From NCBI RefSeq assembly GCF_000720475.1, contig NZ_JOAP01000065.1, positions 1 to 35,071 on the forward strand: a stretch of 35,071 nt of DNA, given 5' to 3'. The stretch's first letter is position 1. Every line of letters starts with the position of its first letter. The notes below the pieces were generated by a model. The model was not told the DNA's origin. It did no database searches and saw nothing but the letters and a program-made list of their open reading frames with translations. The position numbers were made by a program, and so were the translations under genes. Below are positions 15,456-22,597 of this stretch, piece after piece. The DNA is from Streptomyces aureocirculatus. GTDB lineage: Bacteria; Actinomycetota; Actinomycetes; Streptomycetales; Streptomycetaceae.

Positions 15456-15767
15456 ACACGGGGCGCCGGAGCCGGTCGGCGGGATACGGGGCGGTGCTCG
15501 ATGTGTGCTGCGAGACGCCGGACGCCGGACGCCGTGCGCCACGAGACGACGGTCGCCGCGCGCCGCGAGACGACGGTCGCCGCGAAGTGCCGGACGCCGT
15601 GCGCCGCGAGACACCGGACACCGCGAAGCGCCGGACACCGTGCACGGCGAGACGCCAGACACCGTGCACCACGAAGCGCCGGACACCGTGCACCGCGAGA
15701 CGACGGTCGCCGCGAAGCGCCGGACACCGTGCGCCGCGGGACACCGGACACCGCGCACCGCGGGGCC
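15456..15767. other. Intergenic stretch between convergent genes, mostly tandem repeat
   Basis: The 312 nt between the flavin monooxygenase and the unknown protein on the other strand contain no credible gene. Apart from about 55 nt at the left, the region is filled by the 24/17-bp array described separately. No simple bidirectional terminator is visible. Confidence 0.7.
15511..15762. repeat. Interlocked 24-bp and 17-bp tandem repeat
   Basis: About eleven units. The long unit begins CGARGCGCCGGACACCG and ends with TGCACCG or TGCGCCG (24 bp). The short unit is the same without the last seven bases (17 bp). Long and short units alternate irregularly, so no reading frame is kept through the array. 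It ends 5 nt before the stop codon (15768-15770) of the minus-strand gene. Confidence 0.9.
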
Positions 15768-16790
15768 TCACCCCGCCTCGGTGTGCGGTGCCCGTCCCTC
15801 GGAGCGGGCCGCGTCCCGGACGGCGAGAGGGTGTCGGGGCGTCGTCGAGCGGGGCGCCCGGGCTGCCGGGATGGTGAGGACGCGGATGTGGTCGGTGAAA
15901 TCGGCGCAGGGCAGCGGGAGTTCGAGGTCCGGGTCCACATAGTCGACGGCGGACGCGACGTAGTCCATGACTACGCGGACGACGCCCGCCCGGGCATGCG
16001 GGCCGACCGGCCGTTCCGCGGTTTTGAGCCCGCTGAGCAGCCGCAGCATGGTGGGCACGCTCCGGTCGGTGCGCACGGGCGGATGGCCGGGCGGGAAGCC
16101 CGGCTCGGGCCGCCCGCCCGGCTCGGCGGCGACGTCCGGGGCGACGGCCACGGCTGCGCTGGGGCCGGTGGCCGCGCCCGGCAGCCTTGGCTCGGCGGCG
16201 GCACCCGGCAGCCCTGGCTCGGCGGCGCCCGGCGGCCCCGGGTCGCCGGGTGTCTGCCGCTGCCACCACACCGCCTCGCCCCGCTCGCCGAGGGAGAGGT
16301 GGTGCAGATGGAGGCAGTACGAAGCGGCGACGTCACCGGCGCCCGCGGCGTACTGCCACCAGAAGCGGGCCGAGTCCTCCGCGCCGTTCAACTGCAGGAT
16401 GCAGCCGAGGACCCGGGCCCCGGGCGGCTCGGGCAGCACCCGGGTGAGGAAGTCACGCAGCGAGGCCAGGGCCCGGGCGGTCACGACCGCCTCGCACAGG
16501 CTCCGCAGGTCGCGTGCCGCACCCTGGTGCACGCCGTCCGCCCTGCCGACGCCCGCCGCCGCGGCCGTGCCGCCCGGAGGACCCGGAGGCCCCAAGGGTG
16601 CCGTGGCCCCCGCGGAAGCCGCGGGGACGGCGGCGGCAAGGTGGCCGTGGGCCTGGCCCGCGGCGGTCGAGGGACGCCGTCCCGGGGCCGTGGTGGTGCC
16701 GGGCCGGGGCATCCTGACGGGGTCGCTCGGGGTGTCGGTCCCGTCCTGGAGCCGGGCGCGGGCGAGCAGCTCGTCAATCGGTGCGGTCAC
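15768..16790 (-). CDS. Unknown protein coupled to the XRE/sigma-like gene
   Basis: A 340-residue protein I cannot place in a family. The start is GTG 16790, which overlaps the end of the upstream regulator by 17 nt and has GGAGGG about 8 nt before it. Residues 1-95 are Pro/Ala/Gly-rich. A more ordered middle (CEAVVTARALASLRDFLTRVL, then ARFWWQYAAGAGDVAASYCLHLHHLSLGE) resembles helical, repeat-like structure with several Trp and Tyr. A Pro/Ala/Glu-rich spacer from about 181 to 206 is encoded by a short tandem repeat. The C-terminal third (TMLRLLSGLKTAERPVGPHARAGVVRVVMDYVASAVDYVDPDLELPLP) looks folded again. No signal peptide or membrane segment is seen. Its tight coupling suggests that it works with the regulator, perhaps as its partner or inhibitor. 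Confidence 0.7.
   Translation of the reverse strand: MTAPIDELLARARLQDGTDTPSDPVRMPRPGTTTAPGRRPSTAAGQAHGHLAAAVPAASAGATAPLGPPGPPGGTAAAAGVGRADGVHQGAARDLRSLCEAVVTARALASLRDFLTRVLPEPPGARVLGCILQLNGAEDSARFWWQYAAGAGDVAASYCLHLHHLSLGERGEAVWWQRQTPGDPGPPGAAEPGLPGAAAEPRLPGAATGPSAAVAVAPDVAAEPGGRPEPGFPPGHPPVRTDRSVPTMLRLLSGLKTAERPVGPHARAGVVRVVMDYVASAVDYVDPDLELPLPCADFTDHIRVLTIPAARAPRSTTPRHPLAVRDAARSEGRAPHTEAG
16174..16248. repeat. In-frame 24/27-bp repeat inside the unknown protein
   Basis: Three units, one of 27 bp and two of 24 bp, begin GCRCCCGGCRGCC. On the minus strand they encode EPGLPGAAA-like steps. Unit lengths are multiples of three, so the frame is kept. Confidence 0.75.
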
Positions 16791-17688
16791 CGGGGTGTCC
16801 CTCCTGGAAGGCGGTGCGCAGGCAGCCGTCGAGGTGACGCCGGGCGTGCCTGGCCGTGGAGCGCACCGTCGCGAGCGGCACGCCGAGCACCCCGGCGACG
16901 GCGCTCTCGTCCATGGCGCGCAGATGCAGCAGCACCATGACGTCGAGCTGCCCGGCGGGCAGTCGGCGCAGCGCGTCGAAGAGGCGCATGGACTCCTCGA
17001 TCTGCGCGACGGGGTCGGCTGCCGTGCGCAGGGCGACCGTGTCGAAGGCGGCCTCGAGCAGTGCGGGGCTGCCGTCGGGGTGGGGCGTGCGCTCCATGAC
17101 GGTCTGGCGCAGGATCTGCCAGGCGAACCGCTCGGGGTTGTCACCTGCCAGGGCCTCGTCCCAGAGGAACAGCAGCAGGATGAAGACGTCGTTCACCGCG
17201 CGGCGTGCGTCGGGGCGGCGCCGCAGGAAGGTGTGCGCGTAGCCGGTGTAGGCGTCGCGGTACAGGTCCTGGAAGGCGGCGAAGTGCAGTGGAAGGCGAT
17301 CGTCGGCGGACAGGCCGTCCCCCCGCAGGCAGCTATTGATCCAGATGGTTCGCTTGTTGGCCTCGCGTGCGGCAAGGGCCCACAGGGCGCGCATGTACGC
17401 CATCGACGGGGCCGGCCAGTGCAGCGCGGTGAGCAGGCTGCGCGTGAACTCCCAGCGCGGGTAGCGCCCCGCGGCACGCAGGAGCTCGGATATCTTCGAC
17501 CGGGACCAGCCGGTCTCACGCTCCAGATGGCCGATCGTCAGACCACTGGCCAGATAGGACGCGCGCAGCGGTTCGAGCCAGGCGCGGTGGGCGGGACCGG
17601 TTCCGTCCGTGACCGGCCCGAGCTTGCGGCCCCGCTTGTTGCGCGGGGGGCCCTCGGAGAACGGCGTCGACATGGCCTTGCCGGTCAC
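16774..17688 (-). CDS. XRE-type HTH fused to sigma-factor-like regions 2 and 4
   Basis: A 304-residue DNA-binding regulator. Residues about 35-75 form a helix-turn-helix of XRE type (ASGLTIGHLERETGWSRSKISELLRAAG). Residues about 134-200 resemble sigma region 2 (FAAFQDLYRDAYTGYAHTFLRRRPDARRAVNDVFILLLFLW followed by NPERFAWQILRQTVMER). Residues about 225-288 resemble region 4 (ESMRLFDALRRLPAGQLDVMVLLHLRAMDESAVAGVLGVPLATVRSTARHARRHL). The start is GTG 17688 with GGGAGG 6 nt upstream. The downstream gene overlaps its end by 17 nt. Either it is an unusual ECF-like sigma factor carrying its own promoter reader, or the sigma regions now serve only as a second DNA-binding module. Confidence 0.75.
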   Translation of the reverse strand: MTGKAMSTPFSEGPPRNKRGRKLGPVTDGTGPAHRAWLEPLRASYLASGLTIGHLERETGWSRSKISELLRAAGRYPRWEFTRSLLTALHWPAPSMAYMRALWALAAREANKRTIWINSCLRGDGLSADDRLPLHFAAFQDLYRDAYTGYAHTFLRRRPDARRAVNDVFILLLFLWDEALAGDNPERFAWQILRQTVMERTPHPDGSPALLEAAFDTVALRTAADPVAQIEESMRLFDALRRLPAGQLDVMVLLHLRAMDESAVAGVLGVPLATVRSTARHARRHLDGCLRTAFQEGHPGDRTD

Positions 17689-17991
17689 CCGGCGCCTCCC
17701 TCACCTCGCCCGGCCTGTGGCGGGGCCTCCTCGCCGCCACGTCCGCCCCGTGGGTGTTTCCTGTCTCGCCTGTACATCAGGCTCCTCATGTGCGTCCGCG
17801 GCCGTCTACGTCCGGAGCCGGTCCCTCCGGGCGCCCGTGGACGCCCTGGTTTCGGAACCGGCAGCCAAGCATGGAACCTGCGGGCGCCCCGGGCGACTGA
17901 AACTGGCGATCGGGGAACAATCCGCACCGCATGCTGACTCAAAATGAGGCATGCCAAGACCGCTTACGGCCCCCATGAGGGCCCCGGGAAG
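17689..17991. other. Intergenic region upstream of the XRE/sigma-like gene
   Basis: The 342 nt between this gene and the S8 protease contain no credible gene. Features seen are the element CCTGTACATC at 17769-17778 (also inside the inverted repeat CCTGTACATCAGG), which recurs upstream of mltG, and the terminator at 17992-18024. The promoter cannot be placed with confidence. Confidence 0.5.
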
Positions 17992-18024
17992 TTCGCCCTG
18001 CCGGAGGGCTGCCGCCAGGGCGAA
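17992..18024 (-). terminator. Hairpin terminator of the S8 protease gene
   Basis: TTCGCCCTG (17992-18000) and CAGGGCGAA (18016-18024) form a perfect 9-bp stem with a 15-nt loop, 6 nt beyond the protease stop. There is no T-run. Confidence 0.75.
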
Positions 18025-18030
18025 GAGTCG

Positions 18031-19494
18031 CTAGGGCAGGTACAGGGTATAGAGCAGCCTGTCGGGGACGACCGGCCGACCGCCCTGGAGCACGCCCGTG
18101 GTGGCGTTGTCGACCAGGCCCCGCTTCACCTGCGCCGGCGTGTCCGCGGGCCGCAGGCCCAGGTGCAGCGCCGCCGCGCCCGCGGCGTGCGCGGTCGCCA
18201 TCGACGTACCGCTGAGCGTGGCCGAGGCGGTGTCGCCGTCCTTCCAGGCCGAGGGAACGCGGTCGCCCGGCGCGAACAGCGACACGCACTCGCCGTGGTT
18301 GGAGGAGGGCGTCACCCGGTCGGAACGGTCGCTTCCGCCGACGGTCACCGCTTCGGGCACGCGTGCCGGGGAACTGGAGCAGGCGCCGCCGGACTGCCCG
18401 GAACCGCCCGCCGAGACGGTGTACGTGACACCCGATGCGATGGACCCGCGTACGGCACGGTCGATGATGTCGCTGGCCCCGCCGCCCAGGCTCATGTTGG
18501 CCACGGCGGGTTTCGTGGCGTTGGCCGTCACCCAGTCGACGCCCGCCACGACCCCCGAGACGGTGCCCGACCCCTGGCAGCCCAGGACGCGCACCGCCAC
18601 AAGCCTGGCCTGTTTCGCCACCCCGTAGGTGGCACCCGCGGCGACGCCGCCGACGTGGGTGCCGTGGCCGTTGCAGTCGTTGCCGCCCTGCCCGTCGCCG
18701 ACGGTGTCGACACCGACCGAGGCCCGGCCGCCGAACTCCTGGTGCGAGGTGCGCAGTCCGGTGTCGATGACGTACACGCCGACGTCCGGCGCGGTGGTCC
18801 GGTACGTGTACGTCGTGGAGAGCGGCAACCGCCGCTGGTCGATGCGATCGAGCCCCCAGGGGGCGTTCGGCTGCGTCTCGTCGACGTGCGGGAGGCGGGC
18901 GCGCGCGGAGGATATCCGGGCCCGGTCCTGGACTCGGTCCCGAGCCTGGTCCTGGACCCGGCCCCGAGCCTGGTCCTGGACCCGGTCCCGAGCCTGGTCC
19001 TGGACCCGGTCCCGAGCCTGGTCCTGGACCCGGTCCCGGGCCCGGCCCTGGACCCGGGCCTGGTCCACCGTCGCCGGTCGCTGCCGTGGCGCGTCCGGGC
19101 GTACGCGCGCGTCCTGGCCTGCGAGGGCCACGCGGGTGTCCTGGCCCGCGAGAGTCACGCGGGCGTCCTCGCGTACGAGGGCCACGCGGGGGTCGGCGGC
19201 CGTGCGGACCGCCTGCGCGCGGGTCATCCGCGCGGAGAACCCGTGCAGCGCGGCCCGGTACACATGCCCGAGCCGCGCCCCTTCCGCCCGCCCGACGAGT
19301 TCGCGCGCCACGGCCGGCACATCGGCCCCGGAGGCGCCCGCGGGCTCTTTCAGGACGACGATCCAGTTGTCCGGCACCGCCGTCCCGGCGCGGGCACCGG
19401 GAGCGGCGCCGAGCTGGAGACCCGCGGCGAGCAGCGCGGCGGACAGCGCCACGCCTGCCGGCCGACGGCACAAGGACCTTCTCGTCTGCCTCAT
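18031..19494 (-). CDS. Secreted subtilisin-like serine protease (S8) with I9 propeptide
   Basis: A 487-residue exported protease. The start ATG 19494 gives a classical signal peptide (MRQTRRSLCRRP, hydrophobic stretch, AAPGARA near 30-36); ATG 19518 is possible and ribosome sites are weak. The I9 propeptide follows (NWIVVLKEPAG to VALVREDARV). A linker of about 75 residues is next, containing about six 8-residue ARDRVQDQ repeats. The catalytic domain shows Asp244 (VIDTGLRTSHQEF), His277 (NGHGTHVGG) and Ser431 (SGTSMATAHAAG). The oxyanion-hole Asn expected in an AAGN motif is Gly364 here (VSAGGSGQSGG). The end is KRGLVDNATTGVL, as in Streptomyces homologues. Activity may therefore be reduced or altered. 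A terminator follows. Confidence 0.85.
   Translation of the reverse strand: MRQTRRSLCRRPAGVALSAALLAAGLQLGAAPGARAGTAVPDNWIVVLKEPAGASGADVPAVARELVGRAEGARLGHVYRAALHGFSARMTRAQAVRTAADPRVALVREDARVTLAGQDTRVALAGQDARVRPDAPRQRPATVDQARVQGRARDRVQDQARDRVQDQARDRVQDQARGRVQDQARDRVQDRARISSARARLPHVDETQPNAPWGLDRIDQRRLPLSTTYTYRTTAPDVGVYVIDTGLRTSHQEFGGRASVGVDTVGDGQGGNDCNGHGTHVGGVAAGATYGVAKQARLVAVRVLGCQGSGTVSGVVAGVDWVTANATKPAVANMSLGGGASDIIDRAVRGSIASGVTYTVSAGGSGQSGGACSSSPARVPEAVTVGGSDRSDRVTPSSNHGECVSLFAPGDRVPSAWKDGDTASATLSGTSMATAHAAGAAALHLGLRPADTPAQVKRGLVDNATTGVLQGGRPVVPDRLLYTLYLP
18922..19065. repeat. In-frame 24-bp tandem repeat in the S8 protease linker
   Basis: Six units of 24 bp, each close to CTGGTCCTGGACCCGGTCCC plus four bases on the plus strand, with two central units identical. 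On the coding strand each unit gives ARDRVQDQ. The array lies between the propeptide and the catalytic domain. Confidence 0.93.
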
Positions 19495-19611
19495 CTGCGG
19501 TGCACCTGAACCTTCCATGGACCGTGAGCGGGTCGGGATCATGTGCGGCGGTGCGTGGTAAGTCCGTTGCCGGTGGTGCGGCAGCGTGGGGTTCGGCGGA
19601 GCGCACGCCAG

Positions 19612-19665
19612 GGTCTCGCGCGGGCCATGGCGGCACAAGGTCTCGCGCGGGCCGTGGCGGCACGA
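19612..19665. repeat. 27-bp direct repeat upstream of the S8 protease
   Basis: Two adjacent 27-bp copies (starts 19612 and 19639), both beginning GGTCTCGCGCGGGCC, differ at only two or three positions. They lie between the end of mltG (19676) and the protease start, so the protease promoter may lie in or next to them. Confidence 0.9.
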
Positions 19666-19675
19666 GGCCCGTCGC

Positions 19676-20518
19676 TCAGTGGGCGGCGGCCCGCTGCGCG
19701 TTGCGGTTGAACTCCGCCACGTTCCGCTGCTGTTCCTCGTACTGCGCGGTGAACCGTGTGTCCCCCCGCTTCACCGTCACGAAGTACAGCCAGTCCCCCG
19801 GCGTAGGGCTGGTCGCGGCACGCATGGCCGCCTCGCCGGGATTGCCGATGGGCGTCGGTGGCAGGCCCATACGGGCATAGGTGTTGTAGGGGCTGCTGAT
19901 CTTCGTGTCGCGGTCGGTGGTCTTCAAGGTGGAGCGGTTGAGGGCGTAGTTGATGGTGGAGTCCATCTGCAGCGGCATGCCCCGGTCCAGGCGGTTGTAG
20001 ATGACGCGGGCGACCTTGCCCATGTCCTTCTCGCTGTCCGCCTCGGCCTCGACCATGCTGGCGATGGTGACCGTCTGGTAGACATTCACGGCGTTCCGGT
20101 CGGCCCCAGCCGTCACGTGGCCCCCGCTGAACTTCTTGTTCGCCGTGTTGACCATGTACGACAGGACGGAGGCGGGCGTCGACTGCGAGCCGATGGGATA
20201 CGTCGCGGGGAAGAGATAACCCTCGGGGTTGCCGCCCGCGTCGCCCGGGAGCTTGAGGTCGGTCTTGGAGACGGTCTGCTTCGTGGTCCCGGGCCGCACC
20301 TTCAGGGCCTTGTCGACGGCCGCGTACACCTGGGCGGAGCGCCAGCCCTCCGGAACGGTCAGCGTCTTGGGCCGGGTCTCGTCGTCGGGCAGCAGCAGCG
20401 GCACCGTCACGGCGGTGGCCGCCGCCGCGGTGCCGATGGCGAGCACGGCGATCCAGCCCCGGCGCGTCAGCCGGATCGTGCCCCGTTTCTTTCCCCGTGG
20501 CGGGGTCGTGGTGTGCAT
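19676..20518 (-). CDS. mltG: Endolytic murein transglycosylase, MltG/YceG type
   Basis: Membrane-anchored peptidoglycan transglycosylase of 280 residues, which cuts nascent glycan strands. A short basic cytoplasmic tail (to residue 20) is followed by one membrane segment (GWIAVLAIGTAAAATAVTVPLLL). The family core is clear: PEGYLFPATYPI (98-109), ASMVEAEA with catalytic Glu157, GKVARVIYNRL (167-177), MPLQMDSTINYAL (181-193), and SPYNTYARMGLPPTPIGNPG. It is shorter than E. coli MltG (340) and than the large actinobacterial paralogue, so it is probably a second copy. The ATG at 20518 has no clear ribosome site; a TATGAT promoter lies about 24 nt upstream. It is the only gene in its transcript as far as can be seen. 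Confidence 0.9.
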   Translation of the reverse strand: MHTTTPPRGKKRGTIRLTRRGWIAVLAIGTAAAATAVTVPLLLPDDETRPKTLTVPEGWRSAQVYAAVDKALKVRPGTTKQTVSKTDLKLPGDAGGNPEGYLFPATYPIGSQSTPASVLSYMVNTANKKFSGGHVTAGADRNAVNVYQTVTIASMVEAEADSEKDMGKVARVIYNRLDRGMPLQMDSTINYALNRSTLKTTDRDTKISSPYNTYARMGLPPTPIGNPGEAAMRAATSPTPGDWLYFVTVKRGDTRFTAQYEEQQRNVAEFNRNAQRAAAH

Positions 20519-20541
20519 GCGGGCACGCTAACCCGACATTC

Positions 20542-20580
20542 ATCATATTTCCTGTACATCTACCGCATATGCCTGTACAG
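20542..20580 (-). promoter_or_regulatory. mltG promoter with TGTACAGG direct repeats
   Basis: On the minus strand TATGAT (20547-20542) is a near-consensus -10. Upstream of it TGTACAGG occurs twice (positions 20551-20558 and 20572-20579), 21 bp apart, that is two helical turns, where a poor -35 would be. This suits an activator or repressor site. The same element occurs at 17769-17776. Confidence 0.5.
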
Positions 20581-20594
20581 CTCGCCCCACTGCC

Positions 20595-22484
20595 CTACGT
20601 CACCGGCTCCAGTTGGGCGTCCCCGCGGACCAGGGCGGCGTACTGGCCCCCTCGGGCGAGGAGCTCGGTGTGGGTGCCGCGCTCGGTCATCCGGCCGGAG
20701 TCGAGGACGACGATCTGGTCGGCGTCGCGGACCGTCGACAGGCGGTGGGCGATGGTGAGCGTCGTCCGGTTGGCCGACAGGGCGTCGATGGCCTGCTGGA
20801 CGGCGTGCTCCGTGCGGGTGTCGAGCGCGCTGGTCGCCTCGTCGAGGATGAGGACGGGCGGGTCGCGCAGGATCGTGCGGGCGATGGCGAGGCGCTGCTT
20901 CTCGCCGCCGGAGAAGCGGTGGCCGCGCTCCCCGACGACCGTGTCGTACCCGTCGGGCAGGGCCGCGATGTGGTCGTGGATCTGGGCCGCGCGCGCCGCC
21001 GTCCGCATCTCCTCGTCCGTGGCGTCCGGCTTGGCGAAGCGCAGGTTGTCCGCGACCGAGGCGTGGAAGAGGTAGGTCTCCTGGGAGACGACGCCGACCG
21101 CGCGGGCGAGGGTGTCGAAGTCCAGGTCGCGCACGTCGACGCCGTCGAGCGTGACCCGGCCGCCGCTCACGTCGTACAGCCGGGGCACCAGATAGCTGAG
21201 GGTGGACTTGCCTGATCCCGTGGGCCCGACGACCGCGAGGCTGCCGCCCGCGGGCACCGTGAGGTCGATGCCGTCGAGCACGGGGGCGCCCCGCTTGTCG
21301 TGCCCCTCGTACTCACCGTGCTCGTCGTGCTCACCGTGCTCGTCGTGCTCGTCGTGCTCGTCGTGCTCGTCGTAGCGGAAGGTGACGTTCTCGAACCGGA
21401 CCTCGCCCTTGACCGTCTCCAGGCGGACGGGTTCGTCGCGTTCGGTGATGTCGATGGGCAGGTCGAGGTACTCGAAGATGCGCTGGAACAGGGCGAGGGA
21501 CGTCTGGATCTGCACACCGGTGGACAGCAGGCTCACGGTCGGCCGGAACAGGCCCTGTTGGAGCGAGACGAAGGCGACGAGCGTACCGATGGAGACGGTG
21601 GGGCCGCCGAGCTGGAAGGCGAGACCGGCGCTCCAGTAGATGACGGCGGGCATCGCCGCCATCACGATGGTGATCACGGCCATGCGCCAGCGCCCGGCCA
21701 TGTTGGAGCGGACCTCCAGGTCGACGAGCCGCTCGGACTCCTCCCCGAAGGACCGGGTGAGGGAGTCGGCGCGGCCCATCGTGCGGCCGAGCAGGATGCC
21801 GCTGACCGACAGCGACTCCGTGACCGTGGCCGCCATCGCGGCCATCTGCTTCTGGCGTTCGGTGGCTATCTTCTTGCGCTCGCGACCCACGCGGCGGCTG
21901 ATCCACGCGAACACGGGGAGCAGCAGCAGCGAGACGACCGTCAGACGCCAGTCGAGGGCGAGCATCGCGACGACCGTGGCAATGACGCTCGTCAGGTTCG
22001 ACACCAGGGACGTCGCCGTGGACGTGACGGTCGCCTGCATGCCGCCGATGTCGTTGGCGATGCGGGACTGGACCTCGCCCGTGCGCGTGCGCGTGAAGAA
22101 GGCGAGGGACATGTGCTGGAGGCGGCCGTACACGGCGGTGCGCAGGTCGTGCATGACCTGCTGGCCGACGGTCGTCGAGATCAGGGTCTGCAGGACGCCG
22201 AAGACGCTGGTGACCACCGCGCTGAGGATCATCCCGAGGGCCAGCAGGCTCAGCAGACCCGTGCGGCCCTCCGGGATCGCGGTGTCGAGGATCTCCTTCA
22301 GAAGGAAGGGGGTGGCCACCGACACCAGGGACGCGGCACAGACCAGCAGGCCCACGAAGGCGAGGCGGCCGCGGTAGGGGCGGAAGAGACGGAGGATGCG
22401 GCGCAGCTCGTGCGGCTCCTCGGGGGTGTCCGACGCGGGGGTGTGTGTGACACGGCTGTCTGTTGTGTGTTCGTCGTAGCGCAT
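20595..22484 (-). CDS. ABC exporter (fused membrane and ATPase domains) with His/Asp/Glu repeat insert
   Basis: A 629-residue half-transporter, probably a homodimeric multidrug or lipid exporter. Six membrane segments span about residues 35-330. The ATPase domain has Walker A VVGPTGSGKST, a Q-loop in VVSQETYLFHASV, signature FSGGEKQRLAIARTIL, Walker B PVLILDEATSALD and H-loop IAHRLSTV, all intact. Just after the A-loop Tyr (FENVTFRY, about residue 371) come 24 residues made of DEH, GEH and GEY steps, before the normal strand APVLDGIDLTV resumes. TAGGAG precedes ATG 22484. It is divergent from a MarR gene, whose product is its likely repressor. Confidence 0.9.
   Translation of the reverse strand: MRYDEHTTDSRVTHTPASDTPEEPHELRRILRLFRPYRGRLAFVGLLVCAASLVSVATPFLLKEILDTAIPEGRTGLLSLLALGMILSAVVTSVFGVLQTLISTTVGQQVMHDLRTAVYGRLQHMSLAFFTRTRTGEVQSRIANDIGGMQATVTSTATSLVSNLTSVIATVVAMLALDWRLTVVSLLLLPVFAWISRRVGRERKKIATERQKQMAAMAATVTESLSVSGILLGRTMGRADSLTRSFGEESERLVDLEVRSNMAGRWRMAVITIVMAAMPAVIYWSAGLAFQLGGPTVSIGTLVAFVSLQQGLFRPTVSLLSTGVQIQTSLALFQRIFEYLDLPIDITERDEPVRLETVKGEVRFENVTFRYDEHDEHDEHDEHGEHDEHGEYEGHDKRGAPVLDGIDLTVPAGGSLAVVGPTGSGKSTLSYLVPRLYDVSGGRVTLDGVDVRDLDFDTLARAVGVVSQETYLFHASVADNLRFAKPDATDEEMRTAARAAQIHDHIAALPDGYDTVVGERGHRFSGGEKQRLAIARTILRDPPVLILDEATSALDTRTEHAVQQAIDALSANRTTLTIAHRLSTVRDADQIVVLDSGRMTERGTHTELLARGGQYAALVRGDAQLEPVT
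21300..21371. repeat. In-frame 9-bp repeat coding for Asp-Glu-His steps
   Basis: Eight 9-bp steps, mostly GTGCTCGTC on the plus strand, read on the minus strand as DEH four times, then GEH, DEH, GEY and EGH. It is inserted in the ATPase domain of the ABC exporter. Confidence 0.95.
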
Positions 22485-22540
22485 GGGCTCCTACGGGGTA
22501 CGACGCGGGCCGGACGCGGCGGACCGGCGATGACCAGAAG

Positions 22541-22572
22541 AGGATAGCTCATTGTTACCTACGCTCACAATG
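22541..22572. promoter_or_regulatory. Exporter promoter with overlapping MarR-type operator
   Basis: CATTGT (22550-22555) and ACAATG (22567-22572) form a perfect inverted repeat with an 11-bp spacer. On the minus strand TTGTGA (22570-22565) as -35 and TATCCT (22546-22541) as -10 have an 18-bp spacer, so the right operator half covers the -35. A MarR dimer bound here would block the exporter and probably its own gene. Confidence 0.65.
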
Positions 22573-22597
22573 TACGAGGTCCTGATACCGTTCCCCC

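Noticed and set aside
15511..15762. Possible CRISPR array
   Set aside because: Units are contiguous, with no unique spacers between repeats, and no cas genes are in the window.
15505..15942. Plus-strand frame through the 24/17-bp array giving Arg/Thr/Pro-rich protein
   Set aside because: The 17-bp units break frame periodicity, there is no ribosome site, and the frame runs antisense into the minus-strand gene.
17939..19663. Second long minus-strand frame over the S8 protease region
   Set aside because: It is in a different frame from the subtilase motifs and consists of Arg/Gly/Pro-rich sequence.
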